Shown: positions 1-8,004 of the stretch, piece by piece
Numbering within the stretch: the first letter of the stretch is position 1
Layout: every line of letters starts with the position of its first letter
Source: Rhodocytophaga rosea
Lineage (GTDB): Bacteria; Bacteroidota; Bacteroidia; Cytophagales; 172606-1
NCBI RefSeq assembly: GCF_010119975.1
Contig: NZ_CP048222.1
Span: 4,172,501 to 4,236,500 of the forward strand
Direction of reading: 5' to 3'
Length of the DNA: 64,000 nt
The notes under the pieces: model-generated
What the model was told of the DNA's origin: nothing
Databases searched by the model: none
What the model saw: the letters and a program-made list of their open reading frames with translations, nothing else
Translations under genes and position numbers: made by a program

Positions 1-848
1 ATAGACAAGCCATAAATAAGAGCCTTTGTAATTCCCTGTTTACGGGTTCCGCTATGATTGGTAAAAAATGTAACGGTCATAGGGATCATGGGAAAAACGC
101 AAGGGGTAAGCAACGCAGCCAGACCTGCCAGAAAAGCAAATACCATAAAAGTTGCCAGAGAATAAGGATCATTATCTGCCGGCATGGTTACTCGTGAACT
201 AGTAATGGCTGGTGCCGGTTTTACTTCCTCTGCCTTTGGCGTTTCTGCTACTTTATCTGTTCCCTCATCACCCACATTAGGGCTTTTTGTATCAGCTGAA
301 CCATTTACAGTTTCTGTGTTTTCAGTTGAGGCATTTGAAAGCTGGCTACCATCTGAAGAGGTTGATCCGGCATCTGCCACAAATTTGATATTAGTAAAGC
401 TATATTCATCTTCAAACGGGATACACTTACCATCAATATCCGAGCAAACCTGGTACACATAACTGGCTTCAATTTTTGGATTATTCTTCAGGATTTTCAC
501 TGCCTGCCGGAATTCTCCCTTGCCAGTGAAATAGGTATAGTCACCATCAAAAATGTCACTATACTTTTTCTTAGGCTTCACTGGCTTTATGTCTCCTACC
601 AGCTGATAGGTATCATTGGGCTTAAACTTAAATGTAGTTACCTGAGGGCCCAGTTCAGGGTCAAAGTCAGAAGAATACAGATACCAGTCTTTATCAATGG
701 TGGCATAAAATATCAGTTCCGTTTGCTCACCAGCTTTTACCTCTTTTTTAGAAACATCATACGTCCATTTAGCCGGTTTTAATACCTGAGCCCAGGCAGT
801 TACGGTCGTTATCAACAACAAAAATATCAAAGGGGAGAAGCGTCTCAT
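1..848 (-). CDS. DsbD-family thiol:disulfide interchange protein (N-terminal part, runs off window)
   Basis: Reading the minus strand from the ATG at 848 gives an open frame of about 282 codons that continues past the left edge. It opens with a signal peptide (MRRFSPLIFLLLITTVTAWA), followed by a DsbD-alpha/Ig-like periplasmic domain of about 150 residues that contains two cysteines (VCSDIDGKCIPF). A Ser/Thr/Pro/Glu-rich linker comes next, then the first membrane segment with the family hallmark GLAALLTPCVFPMIPMTVTF. In this family the membrane cysteine pair carries electrons from cytoplasmic thioredoxin to periplasmic substrates such as c-type cytochromes or isomerases. The rest of the membrane part and any C-terminal thioredoxin domain lie outside the window. 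The family assignment is firm; the exact substrate is inferred. Confidence 0.9.
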   Translation of the reverse strand, partial: MRRFSPLIFLLLITTVTAWAQVLKPAKWTYDVSKKEVKAGEQTELIFYATIDKDWYLYSSDFDPELGPQVTTFKFKPNDTYQLVGDIKPVKPKKKYSDIFDGDYTYFTGKGEFRQAVKILKNNPKIEASYVYQVCSDIDGKCIPFEDEYSFTNIKFVADAGSTSSDGSQLSNASTENTETVNGSADTKSPNVGDEGTDKVAETPKAEEVKPAPAITSSRVTMPADNDPYSLATFMVFAFLAGLAALLTPCVFPMIPMTVTFFTNHSGTRKQGITKALIYGLS

Positions 849-1091
849 ACAAAAGGGAATATTTGCTTATGCTATAACAATACAATGTTAAAAAAATTTC
901 AATTAAGACTTATAAAAAGCTGGCGCTATGGTGTTTTGCTTTTTGAACCATTATTCACACACCTATCCATTGTCAGATACAACCACAGATTGTATAGATT
1001 TGTTGCGCTTTCTGCTAAACCTATCTTCTTTCTCACAGCCTCTGAAGAGGCCGGTTTGTAAAACTTACTGGCTGCTCTTAAATTTCTTAAA

Positions 1092-1270
1092 CTAGAGCAT
1101 AAGGTTTTCTTCCCATTGTTCGAATTGCAATAAACTTTCAGAATGATTGATGAGTGCTGCCTGGGAATTTTTTGCGGAAGAAAAACGAATGCCAGTAATA
1201 ATCAAGTCAGAGCGGTTTTTTAAATAAAAATTGCCTGAGAATGCAAGAGTTTGTCATACTGTTTGGGCAT
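1092..1270 (-). pseudogene. Possible degenerate coding remnant in the 849-1336 gap
   Basis: The 488-bp gap between the DsbD-like gene and the OmpA/PD40 gene has no intact gene. On the minus strand a start at 1270 begins MPKQYDKL, which resembles the N-terminus of Rpn-type PD-(D/E)XK nuclease/transposase proteins, but stops after 16 codons. A different frame then reads about 45 codons without a stop (including RSDLIITGIRFSSAKNSQAA) down to the TAG at 1092-1094. This pattern suggests a decayed gene with a frameshift, but it is short and may be chance. Confidence 0.2.
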
Positions 1271-1336
1271 GGATTAACCGCCAGCCAGGAGCAGCCGAAA
1301 TGTAAAGTTCCAGATAATTATTAATCAATATATTGT

Positions 1337-3664
1337 ATGAATCGTAAAACTTACACTTGTGCCTTCTTGTTGTTTTTTTCAACAATGGCATTTGATGCGC
1401 AGGATAGCTGGGCACAGAATGCAGAAATTGAGAAAAAAATTAAAAAGGCCGACGCTTTCTTAAACATCAAAGATTATGCGCAGGCGCTGCCCCTGTACTT
1501 AGAATTAGACCGTACAGCCCCCAAAGATCCTCAGACCAGCTATGCCATTGGTACATGTTATTTTAACATGCCAGGCGACATTTTAAAATCTATTCCTTAC
1601 TTCGAAACTGCCCTTCAGAGCAAAGACCCGAATATTCCGCCCAGAGCTTATTTTAATCTGGGAAAGGCATATCACCTGAATAATGATTTTGATAAAGCTA
1701 TCGAACAGTTTAACTATTACAAAACGGTAGCCAAAGAAGCCGAAAAACTGGCGGAAGCGACCAGGCAAATCCAGTTCTGTAATAATGCAAAAATACTTTC
1801 CAAAGCAGAGGCGATGGTTTTTGTGCAGAATATTGGCGCCCCTATCAACACCAAATACACTGAATATGGGCCGGTAATTTCTGCGGATGAAAAGCTGTTA
1901 ATTTATACAACGCTTAAACCTGGCACCCCAACTGCTTCAGGTGCTAAGGCACCAGAGTTCGAGGATATTCTCATTACCAATAAACTAGATAACAACTGGA
2001 CAACTCCTAAAAGTATAGGCATTAATCCTCCAGTTGTAAATAACATCAGAAGCAACATCGGTTCAGTAGGTCTTTCTCCGGATGGTCAGAAATTACTGGT
2101 GTATATGGGTACTACAGCTAACACAGGTGATATCTACCTCTCTACCTTACAAGGTGACAAATGGCAGGCTCCGGCTAAAATGGGCAAAGAAGTAAACTCT
2201 AATTCCCAGGAAAGCAGTGCCAGTCTTACTCCGGATGAGAAGGTAATGTATTTTGCCAGTAATCGTCCTGGTGGTATTGGAGGGATGGATGTTTACAAAG
2301 TAGAAAAGCAGGCCAGCGGAGAGTGGGGAGCACCCATTAACTTAGGTCCTACCATTAACACGCCTTACGACGAAGAAGCACCTTTTATTCACCCAGATAA
2401 AAAAACCTTATATTTTTCGTCAGATGGACATAATTCGATGGGCGGCGACGATATTTTTAAAGCCATTTATGATAAAGGCCGCTGGTCGGCTCCGGTAAAC
2501 ATGGGTGTTCCGATTAATACACCATATAACGACAGTTATTTTGCTTTGTCTGCCGATGGTAAAAAAGGCTATTTCTCCTCTGACCGTCCGGGCGGCTCAG
2601 GCGGACAGGATATCTACTTCCTGGGTATTCCGGAAGAACAAGGAATAGTGCCGCTTACGATGATGAAAGGAAAAATTCTGGCAGGGGTACCGGCTAAAGC
2701 GGTTCGCACCAAAATTAAAGTGGTAGACAAAGAAACGCAGGAGATTATTAAAGATGTATATAATCCGAATGCCAAAACCGGCGATTACCTGATCATTTTT
2801 CCTCCCGGCAAAAACTATGATATGATTATCGAGGCAGAAGGCTACAAGCCTTACCTGGTAAACATCCATGTACCCAACCAGAATTATTTCTACGAACTCT
2901 ACCAGGAAATTTTGTTGAATCCGGTAGTTGGCAAAAATGGGGAAGTAGTAGGTCAGGAAATTTCGGTAAAAAATGCCTTTTATGATGTAGAGAAACAAGG
3001 CGAAGCCAAAGCCAAACAGAATAACGCTGAAATTTATGCCTTAATGGGTAATATTATGTCGGCATCGGATTCGGCTGCGCTAAATTCACTACTCGATGTA
3101 GCTTATTCTGAGCCAGTGGATATGAAAACGATTGCTGCTACCGAACCTTCTGCCGGAGAGCGTTATATGTTTTCGGATGAAAGTGGCAAACTGGTACCTT
3201 TCGTAGTAGGGAAAGATACTTTATATACTATGGCTGCTGTTAATACCAATGATCCGGTGAAAAAAGCAGCGAATACCAGGAAGGAGCAAATAACCAAAGA
3301 AACGGTTCTGAAACCCAACCAGATTTATATTGTTTACTTCGATACCGACAAATCCAATTTGAAGGCCGATGCTATGCCTGAACTGGAAAAAGTATATGAC
3401 TTCCTGAAAAAGAACCCGAGTTTTGGCGTGAGTATTAGTGGCCATACGGATAATGTGGGTACACAAGACCGGAATCAACTTATTTCTGAGAACCGGGCTA
3501 AAGAAGTAGCAAAATATATGGTAACCAAAGGTATTTCGGGTGCCCGCACCTTATCAAAAGGGTATGGCCAGATGGACCCATTAAATAATAATGCAACTGA
3601 AGATGAGAAGAAAAAGAACCGCCGGGTAGAAATAACCCTGGTAGAGTTGAAAAAAGCCAATTAA
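1337..3664 (+). CDS. OmpA-family envelope protein with TPR and PD40 repeats
   Basis: 775 aa. A signal peptide (to about residue 26, ending SWAQ) is followed by a TPR region (about 30-150), several PD40/WD40-like beta-propeller repeats (about 165-430, with motifs such as LSPDGQKL, LTPDEKVMYF and LSADGKKGYF), a carboxypeptidase-regulatory-like segment (about 440-530) and a C-terminal OmpA peptidoglycan-binding domain (about 660-775). The OmpA domain has the expected GHTDNVG, ENRAKEVAKYM and KNRRVEI motifs, including the Asp and Arg that bind diaminopimelate. The architecture is typical of Bacteroidota proteins that anchor the outer membrane or gliding/secretion machinery to peptidoglycan. It is monocistronic, with a terminator-like hairpin about 45 bp downstream. 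The family call is firm; the specific role is unknown. Confidence 0.92.
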   Translation: MNRKTYTCAFLLFFSTMAFDAQDSWAQNAEIEKKIKKADAFLNIKDYAQALPLYLELDRTAPKDPQTSYAIGTCYFNMPGDILKSIPYFETALQSKDPNIPPRAYFNLGKAYHLNNDFDKAIEQFNYYKTVAKEAEKLAEATRQIQFCNNAKILSKAEAMVFVQNIGAPINTKYTEYGPVISADEKLLIYTTLKPGTPTASGAKAPEFEDILITNKLDNNWTTPKSIGINPPVVNNIRSNIGSVGLSPDGQKLLVYMGTTANTGDIYLSTLQGDKWQAPAKMGKEVNSNSQESSASLTPDEKVMYFASNRPGGIGGMDVYKVEKQASGEWGAPINLGPTINTPYDEEAPFIHPDKKTLYFSSDGHNSMGGDDIFKAIYDKGRWSAPVNMGVPINTPYNDSYFALSADGKKGYFSSDRPGGSGGQDIYFLGIPEEQGIVPLTMMKGKILAGVPAKAVRTKIKVVDKETQEIIKDVYNPNAKTGDYLIIFPPGKNYDMIIEAEGYKPYLVNIHVPNQNYFYELYQEILLNPVVGKNGEVVGQEISVKNAFYDVEKQGEAKAKQNNAEIYALMGNIMSASDSAALNSLLDVAYSEPVDMKTIAATEPSAGERYMFSDESGKLVPFVVGKDTLYTMAAVNTNDPVKKAANTRKEQITKETVLKPNQIYIVYFDTDKSNLKADAMPELEKVYDFLKKNPSFGVSISGHTDNVGTQDRNQLISENRAKEVAKYMVTKGISGARTLSKGYGQMDPLNNNATEDEKKKNRRVEITLVELKKAN

Positions 3665-3705
3665 TACCAATTCAGCATTACTTGTCGAGTATTCATACAT
3701 TCAAT

Positions 3706-3743
3706 AAAAAACCGGTCCGCTTTAGTGCAGGCCGGCTTTTTTA
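3706..3743. terminator. Bidirectional Rho-independent terminator
   Basis: AACCGGTC...GGCCGGCTT hairpin flanked by an A-run and a T-run. It lies between the convergent OmpA/PD40 gene and the Lrp-family gene and could serve both. Confidence 0.7.
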
Positions 3744-3800
3744 TTTGTACAGATTTGCGGAGTAGTTTTTAATTTTATTCAAAGCTATAGAATGCTGTGT

Positions 3801-4289
3801 TTAAGCAACATCTGGCATGGGAATCGGCATCACTTTACTGTCTTTCACTACAGAGAGCACGACCATTGATACCAGGTTGCTGATCTCTTCAATATTGCTC
3901 ATTTTTTCCATCAGCAATTCCTGAAACGAAGTAAGGTCTCTGGAAATCACTTTCAACAGGAAATTACCTGAACCAGTAATATGGTGGCATTCAATTACTT
4001 CATCGATCTGGTCGATCTTTTCAAGAAAAGCATCAATATGAGGTTTTTTATTGCTGGCCAATGAGATCTGAATAAAAAAAGTAATGCCTAAGCCTGCCTT
4101 TTTGGTATCGAGCTGTGCATAATAATTTTTGATCAGGCCACAGGCTTCCATTCGCTTTACCCGTTCAAAAACAGCCGCCTGTGAAAGACCAATTTCCTTA
4201 GAAAGATAAGCATTGGTCACTTTTGCATTGGTTTGCAATAATTCTAGCAAATGATAATCTATTTTATCGAGTTTAATGGCTGGATTCAT
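3801..4289 (-). CDS. Lrp/AsnC family transcriptional regulator
   Basis: 162 aa, the usual length for the family. The N-terminal AsnC-type helix-turn-helix (about 5-65) reads LDKIDYHLLELLQTNAKVTN followed by a recognition helix around GLSQAAVFERVKRME. The C-terminal RAM ligand-binding domain (about 70-150) has the characteristic GSGNFLLKVISRDL stretch. Such proteins sense amino acids and form octamers that bind AT-rich DNA. The gene stands alone. An AT-rich perfect dyad lies about 85-105 bp upstream and could be an autoregulatory site. Targets and effector amino acid cannot be told from sequence. Confidence 0.93.
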   Translation of the reverse strand: MNPAIKLDKIDYHLLELLQTNAKVTNAYLSKEIGLSQAAVFERVKRMEACGLIKNYYAQLDTKKAGLGITFFIQISLASNKKPHIDAFLEKIDQIDEVIECHHITGSGNFLLKVISRDLTSFQELLMEKMSNIEEISNLVSMVVLSVVKDSKVMPIPMPDVA

Positions 4290-4371
4290 ATGGGGTATAT
4301 TTTATAAGTTAGTTCGCAATACTTAGGTTTTATGATAATGTTTCTGACAACGCTTGATATATCATATAATC

Positions 4372-4393
4372 ACTTTTATAGTGTTATAAAAGT
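4372..4393. promoter_or_regulatory. AT-rich perfect dyad upstream of the Lrp-family gene
   Basis: ACTTTTATA-GTGT-TATAAAAGT: a perfect 9-bp inverted repeat with a 4-bp centre, in the roughly 300-bp gap between the two minus-strand genes at 3801 and 4591. Its spacing and AT-richness suit an Lrp-type operator, but it could also be a small hairpin. Nothing else stands out in the gap. Confidence 0.3.
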
Positions 4394-4590
4394 AGAAAGT
4401 ATTTATTTTGTCAGGCTACCACAGTATGGGTGATTTATTGGTAAATCATTAGAATACTTATAATTTTTTTGCTTTAAGCCTATATTTATTGTAAAATCTA
4501 TAATTTGTACAGGCATAAAATAAAAAAGTGACCTCTATTAATAGGAGGCCACTTTCAGAATATATGTATATATGGAGAGGATTTGCTCTG

Positions 4591-5019
4591 TTACTCATTG
4601 ATCTGCAGGGAACGGGCAGACAGCGTTTGTAAACTGATGGCTTTGGTATATGTTTCTTTGCGGTTTGATACTTCAAATGTATATTCACCATCGGCCATTG
4701 TACTGAAATCAAACTTACGGATGTATTTAGAAACATCTTTTACTTTATCCTGATAGATTACTTTGTTAGCTCCGTTCCTGATTTTAATAGTTACATCGTT
4801 GGTTGCATAGTTTTCCAGGTGTACTTTAAATTTTAGTGTGTTTTCTACCTGAAATACAGCCACGGCCAGGCTTTTAGGCGCTAACACAAGTGGACCTTTA
4901 GCGAGGGCTGTAGCCGAGTTAGCGGATGTGCCTTGTGCAAAAGTAGCACCTGTTCCTAATGTAAGCACCAGGGCTACCGCCATCATGCCTTTAAATACGT
5001 TATTGATTTGAGTTTTCAT
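4591..5019 (-). CDS. Small secreted protein, DUF3244/sorting-domain-like
   Basis: 142 aa from the ATG at 5019. An in-frame ATG four codons upstream overlaps the Shine-Dalgarno-like GGAGG, so the inner start is preferred. It has a signal peptide ending near GATFAQG, then a single beta-rich domain (about 50-140) with NDVTIKIRNGANKVIYQDKV and DFSTMADGEYTFEVSN. This pattern resembles the small beta-sandwich of DUF3244 and type IX sorting domains, but here it is the entire mature protein. The gene at 33009 is a clear paralogue in layout (RFDVSNLSDGVYKVEISDG). A -7 box TACCTTTG is 60 bp upstream. The function is unknown; export to the periplasm or beyond is inferred from the signal peptide. Confidence 0.7.
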   Translation of the reverse strand: MKTQINNVFKGMMAVALVLTLGTGATFAQGTSANSATALAKGPLVLAPKSLAVAVFQVENTLKFKVHLENYATNDVTIKIRNGANKVIYQDKVKDVSKYIRKFDFSTMADGEYTFEVSNRKETYTKAISLQTLSARSLQINE

Positions 5020-5078
5020 GGTATCCTCCAATTTTTTGTTTTTCTATTTTGTCGTTGTTTTTGTCTTGCTTGATGTAT

Positions 5079-5086
5079 CAAAGGTA
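5079..5086 (-). promoter_or_regulatory. -7 box (TACCTTTG) of the small secreted protein gene
   Basis: On the minus strand TACCTTTG matches the Bacteroidota -7 consensus TAnnTTTG exactly, leaving a 5' leader of about 55 nt before the ATG at 5019. No clear -33 TTTG was seen at 19-21 bp. Confidence 0.5.
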
Positions 5087-5279
5087 TGGAGCCCCCGAAG
5101 GGTTTCTATCCCCCTGTTTGAGGGATTAGACAGGAATGGACTACACTCAGGCCAAACGGCTTGCGGCTCACATGAATGGAATAGACTATGATGAACGGTT
5201 GTAAAAAAGGCCTGTAGGAGTAAATTTGGCCGATCTGCTATGTATAATGAGCTTTCTCGTACGGATAGACAGACTAGTA

Positions 5280-5356
5280 TCACCCAATTTGATAGGACAG
5301 GCATCACCCATCAGGACAGGCATCACCCATCCATTCGTTTTTCAATGTTATCACCC
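5280..5356. repeat. ATCACCC direct repeats, including an exact 19-bp tandem duplication
   Basis: TCACCC starts at 5280, 5304, 5323 and 5351. Two copies lie in an exact 19-bp tandem duplication, AGGACAGGCATCACCCATC, at 5294-5312 and 5313-5331. The repeats are about 190-270 bp upstream of the -7 box of the secreted-protein gene (read as GGGTGAT on its strand) and 110 bp left of the IS element. They could be regulator sites or slippage. The rest of the 5020-5469 gap shows no gene. Confidence 0.6.
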
Positions 5357-5469
5357 CTATTGAACCATACTATATACTCAGGTATAGCATAGAATTTAGG
5401 TATAAAATCCGCATGACCCGTTAGTGTGATGGTAAATTTTTACTATCTTCAGATATAGGAATGTCATTA

Positions 5470-6332
5470 GAGAACGTTTTGGAAGAATAAAAATAGGGTA
5501 AAAGAAAGAATCAGTGAGTAAACTTGAGGTGTCTAATCATCAAGTTTATGCAAGAAAAATTCTCTGCGCTCACTGACCCTGAATGGGAAGTTATCAAGGA
5601 AATAATTGATAACCAAAGAAAGATTAAACATGAAAAACGGGTGATAATCAATGCACTGCTTTGGCTGCTAACTACGGGCAGCCAATGGCGCAATATGGAA
5701 AGTAAGTACCCACCCTGGCAAACCATTTACTATTATTTCAGGCAGTGGAAAAAGCGGGGCATTATTGAAGAGTTGTTAGCTTTTTTAGCAGGCAGAGAAA
5801 GAAAAAAAGCAGGCAGACAAGCCCTGCCAAGCGTGTTGGCCATTGATAGCCAAAGTGTTAAGATTATACAATTTACCAGTCAGGATAAAGGCATAGATGG
5901 CAATAAAAAAGTGAATGGCAGAAAAAGACATCTGCCTGTGGACTGTTTAGGTATCCCCTGGGCGGTGCATATTACAGCTGCTAATATATCAGACACCACA
6001 GCAGGATATGAGTTAGCAGCTAAGTTGAAGGGCAAGTCCGCCCGCCTGCATACCCTGAAAGCAGATAATGGCTACACAGAGACTTTTGTGGAAGAAGTGA
6101 AAAAACAATATGGATGGAGTGTAGAAATTGTACAAAAGCCTGAAAGCGTGAAAGGCTTTGTCCCGGCAGGGGGCCGTTGGGTAGTGGAACGTAGCTACGG
6201 ATGGCTCAATTTTAAGCGTAGGTTGAGCCGTGATTTTGAAAAAAGCACAGAAAGTTCGGAAGCCATGCTACAATTAGCCTTTATTGATACTCTGCTCAAA
6301 AGAAAAACCGAATAATATTTCAAAACATTCTC
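5470..6332 (+). mobile_element. IS5-family element, IS1031-like group, complete
   Basis: 863 bp. The left end reads GAGAACGTTTTGGAA and the reversed right end GAGAATGTTTTGAAA, so the termini are imperfect inverted repeats beginning GAG. A 3-bp direct repeat TTA flanks the element (5467-5469 and 6333-6335). GAG ends, a TNA target duplication and this length fit the IS1031 subgroup of IS5. The single transposase frame is open, so the element appears intact. Confidence 0.88.
5548..6315 (+). CDS. IS5-family DDE transposase
   Basis: 255 aa from the ATG at 5548 (a TTG at 5524 would add eight residues). It starts with the DUF4096-type N-terminal region (FSALTDPEWEVI...GSQWRNM...YYYFRQWKKRG) and continues with a DDE catalytic core. 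Candidate acidic residues are in AIDSQSVK (first Asp), LKADNGYTE (second Asp) and WVVERSYGWLNFKRRLSRDF (Glu in the Y-rich signature). It fills almost the whole element between the inverted repeats. No frameshift or stop was found, so it is probably functional. Confidence 0.93.
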   Translation: MQEKFSALTDPEWEVIKEIIDNQRKIKHEKRVIINALLWLLTTGSQWRNMESKYPPWQTIYYYFRQWKKRGIIEELLAFLAGRERKKAGRQALPSVLAIDSQSVKIIQFTSQDKGIDGNKKVNGRKRHLPVDCLGIPWAVHITAANISDTTAGYELAAKLKGKSARLHTLKADNGYTETFVEEVKKQYGWSVEIVQKPESVKGFVPAGGRWVVERSYGWLNFKRRLSRDFEKSTESSEAMLQLAFIDTLLKRKTE

Positions 6333-6402
6333 TTAACAACGAGAGGTATGTCTCAATGATATGTATCATCTTTATAAATAGTGTCTTAATCTAATTCAAG
6401 CT

Positions 6403-6795
6403 ATGAAACTGAATCTGCTACATGTTTTTTTCTGTGTATCCGGCATTTTATTATCTGTTTCCAGTCTGGCGCAAACCGCAGAACAAGCCGCTTTTAACGA
6501 AAAAGAATCGTTGGCAAAAGCCAGAATGATCTATAAAAAACTCAAGCAAGGAGAGGATTTCGAAACATTGGCCCGCGTGTATTCTAACGACCCAGGATCG
6601 GCCAAAGTAGGAGGTGAATTAGGTTTTGCTAAACCTGGCAAGATGGTTCCGCCTTATGAAAAAGTAGCTTTGTCTTTAAATGAAGGAGAGATTTCTAAGC
6701 CGGTAAAAAGTGAATTTGGCTACCACATTATTCAATTACTTGAAAAAAGTTCTGATGGGTATAAAAGCCGTCATATCTTAATAAGGGCACAATGA
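6403..6795 (+). CDS. Secreted single-domain parvulin peptidyl-prolyl isomerase
   Basis: 130 aa. A signal peptide (to about residue 23, SSLAQ) is followed directly by one PpiC-type rotamase domain. The family motifs are present: LARVYSNDPGSAKVGGELGF, FAKPGKMVPPYEKVALSLNEGEIS and KSEFGYHIIQL, with SRHILI at the end where most parvulins have it at the start. The short circularly shifted look (the RHIL strand is C-terminal) suggests either a compact variant or a fragment of a tandem parvulin such as a PrsA/SurA protein. It lies 70 bp beyond the IS element. A periplasmic folding role is inferred from the family. Confidence 0.78.
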   Translation: MKLNLLHVFFCVSGILLSVSSLAQTAEQAAFNEKESLAKARMIYKKLKQGEDFETLARVYSNDPGSAKVGGELGFAKPGKMVPPYEKVALSLNEGEISKPVKSEFGYHIIQLLEKSSDGYKSRHILIRAQ

Positions 6796-6836
6796 TTTTA
6801 TTAGACGTAATCTTTTAGGCACTAGCATATATAAAG

Positions 6837-7346
6837 ATGATACAAATCATTACGCCAGATTTACGCTTTCAAAGCAGTTTTAGCAAAGTTTTTATAGAAA
6901 CAATGTTTGGTGCGTTAATATTTCCTTTAGGATTCTTCTTTGGCAAATATGCTCTCTTAATAAGGAAAAATAATCCAGAAGGGCACAATGAATCTTTAAT
7001 AAATTTCCTTTCCTCGAATATTTCCTACTTTTTAGGTAGCGTATTCGTCTTATTTATAATCAGATTCTGGTATTTTCTCAACAAAATAAAGCGCATCAGA
7101 GTGATTCATTATAATACACAAAGCGGCCTGATCCTAATAGAGTATACAAACCTAATAGGAAGAATAGTGAGAAAGGAAACAATCAGGAACAAAGATCTAC
7201 GGTTCCACTTCAATATTCACAAGCAAGAAGCAGAAATTTCAAATATATTGACAGAGCCTTTTCTATTAAATTCCAGAACCGGATTTAGCCTCGAAAAGCT
7301 TATCGAATTACAACATCTGATCAGTAGGGAAGTTAATTACGTATAA
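6837..7346 (+). CDS. Hypothetical membrane protein with two transmembrane segments
   Basis: 169 aa, not recognised. Two hydrophobic segments lie at about 24-43 (FGALIFPLGFFFGKYALLI) and 60-82 (ISYFLGSVFVLFIIRFWYFL). A charged C-terminal part of about 85 residues (KIKRIRVIHYNTQSGLILIE...) is probably cytoplasmic and beta-rich, reminiscent of small PH-like or bPH domains that report on membrane proteins. It is 41 bp after the parvulin gene and 48 bp before the acetyltransferase gene, so the three may be cotranscribed. Composition is more AT-rich than the flanking genes. Function unknown. Confidence 0.65.
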   Translation: MIQIITPDLRFQSSFSKVFIETMFGALIFPLGFFFGKYALLIRKNNPEGHNESLINFLSSNISYFLGSVFVLFIIRFWYFLNKIKRIRVIHYNTQSGLILIEYTNLIGRIVRKETIRNKDLRFHFNIHKQEAEISNILTEPFLLNSRTGFSLEKLIELQHLISREVNYV

Positions 7347-7394
7347 ATTTCAATTCCCTGCAGCTACTATTTAGGGAATCTCTCAACCCATACT

Positions 7395-7916
7395 ATGAAA
7401 CCTCTCTTGGCCACAGCAAGAACACACTTGCGTCAGTTTGCGCAATCTGATCTGAATGATTTGTATGAGCTAAACCGTGATCCGGAAGTAATGAAATATG
7501 TGGGCAGAAAACCATTAGTGAGTATTTATGAAGCGCAACTCGATCTTACCAGGTATCTCTCGTATTATGTACGGGCAAGTAAGTTGGGTGTATGGGCTTG
7601 TACAGAAAAGGAATCGGGCACTCTGATAGGTCTGGCTTTATTAAAGAAACTCGAACCAACAGAGGAAATTGAAGTAGGGTACCGTTTTCACCGCTCGTAC
7701 TGGGGTAAGGGATTTGCAACCGAAGTATGCAAGGCGCTTGTTGAATATGGGTTTACCCAAGTAGGTTTGAAAAAAATTGTTGGAATCACCCATCCCGATA
7801 ATCTGGCTTCGCAAAAAGTATTGAAGAAGTGCGGCTTATCTTTTGAGAGGAAATGGTTATATCAGCAAACGGAAATCAATTATTATTCCATTTATAAAAA
7901 TCAGTTTCAGGCTTAA
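7395..7916 (+). CDS. GNAT family N-acetyltransferase (RimJ/RimL-like)
   Basis: 173 aa. A typical acetyltransferase_3 fold: LATARTHLRQFAQSDLNDLY at the start, EEIEVGYRFHRSYWGKGFAT as the acetyl-CoA pyrophosphate-binding loop (motif A, Q/RxxGxG/A replaced by YWGKGFAT), and GITHPDNLASQKVLKKCGL as motif B. Relatives acetylate N-termini of ribosomal proteins, or amino groups on small molecules and antibiotics; the substrate here is unknown. It ends at a hairpin shared with the convergent trxB. Confidence 0.9.
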   Translation: MKPLLATARTHLRQFAQSDLNDLYELNRDPEVMKYVGRKPLVSIYEAQLDLTRYLSYYVRASKLGVWACTEKESGTLIGLALLKKLEPTEEIEVGYRFHRSYWGKGFATEVCKALVEYGFTQVGLKKIVGITHPDNLASQKVLKKCGLSFERKWLYQQTEINYYSIYKNQFQA

Positions 7917-7942
7917 TTCATCTGCTCGTTTATAAAAAAAAT

Positions 7943-7983
7943 TACAGCCTTACTTTGCCAGAAAAGAGCAAAATAAAGCTGTA
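7943..7983. terminator. Terminator-like hairpin between convergent genes
   Basis: TACAGCCTTACTTTGC pairs with GCAAAATAAAGCTGTA over 16 positions with two weak pairs. It lies between the stop codons of the acetyltransferase and trxB genes. It is stronger as a minus-strand RNA, where the two weak pairs become G-U. Confidence 0.5.
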
Positions 7984-8004
7984 TATGGATAATAACTTGA
8001 AAAA

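Noticed and set aside
2597-2998. Minus-strand ORF inside the OmpA/PD40 gene
   Set aside because: Antisense shadow of a clear domain-bearing gene.
5228-5236. LytTR-type site (AGATCGGCC) before the secreted protein gene at 4591
   Set aside because: The box at 57 bp is absent; the gene's own TACCTTTG box is at a different distance.
5044-5307. 87-codon minus-strand ORF upstream of the secreted protein gene
   Set aside because: It covers the -7 box and repeats, has no recognisable sequence and is best read as promoter region.
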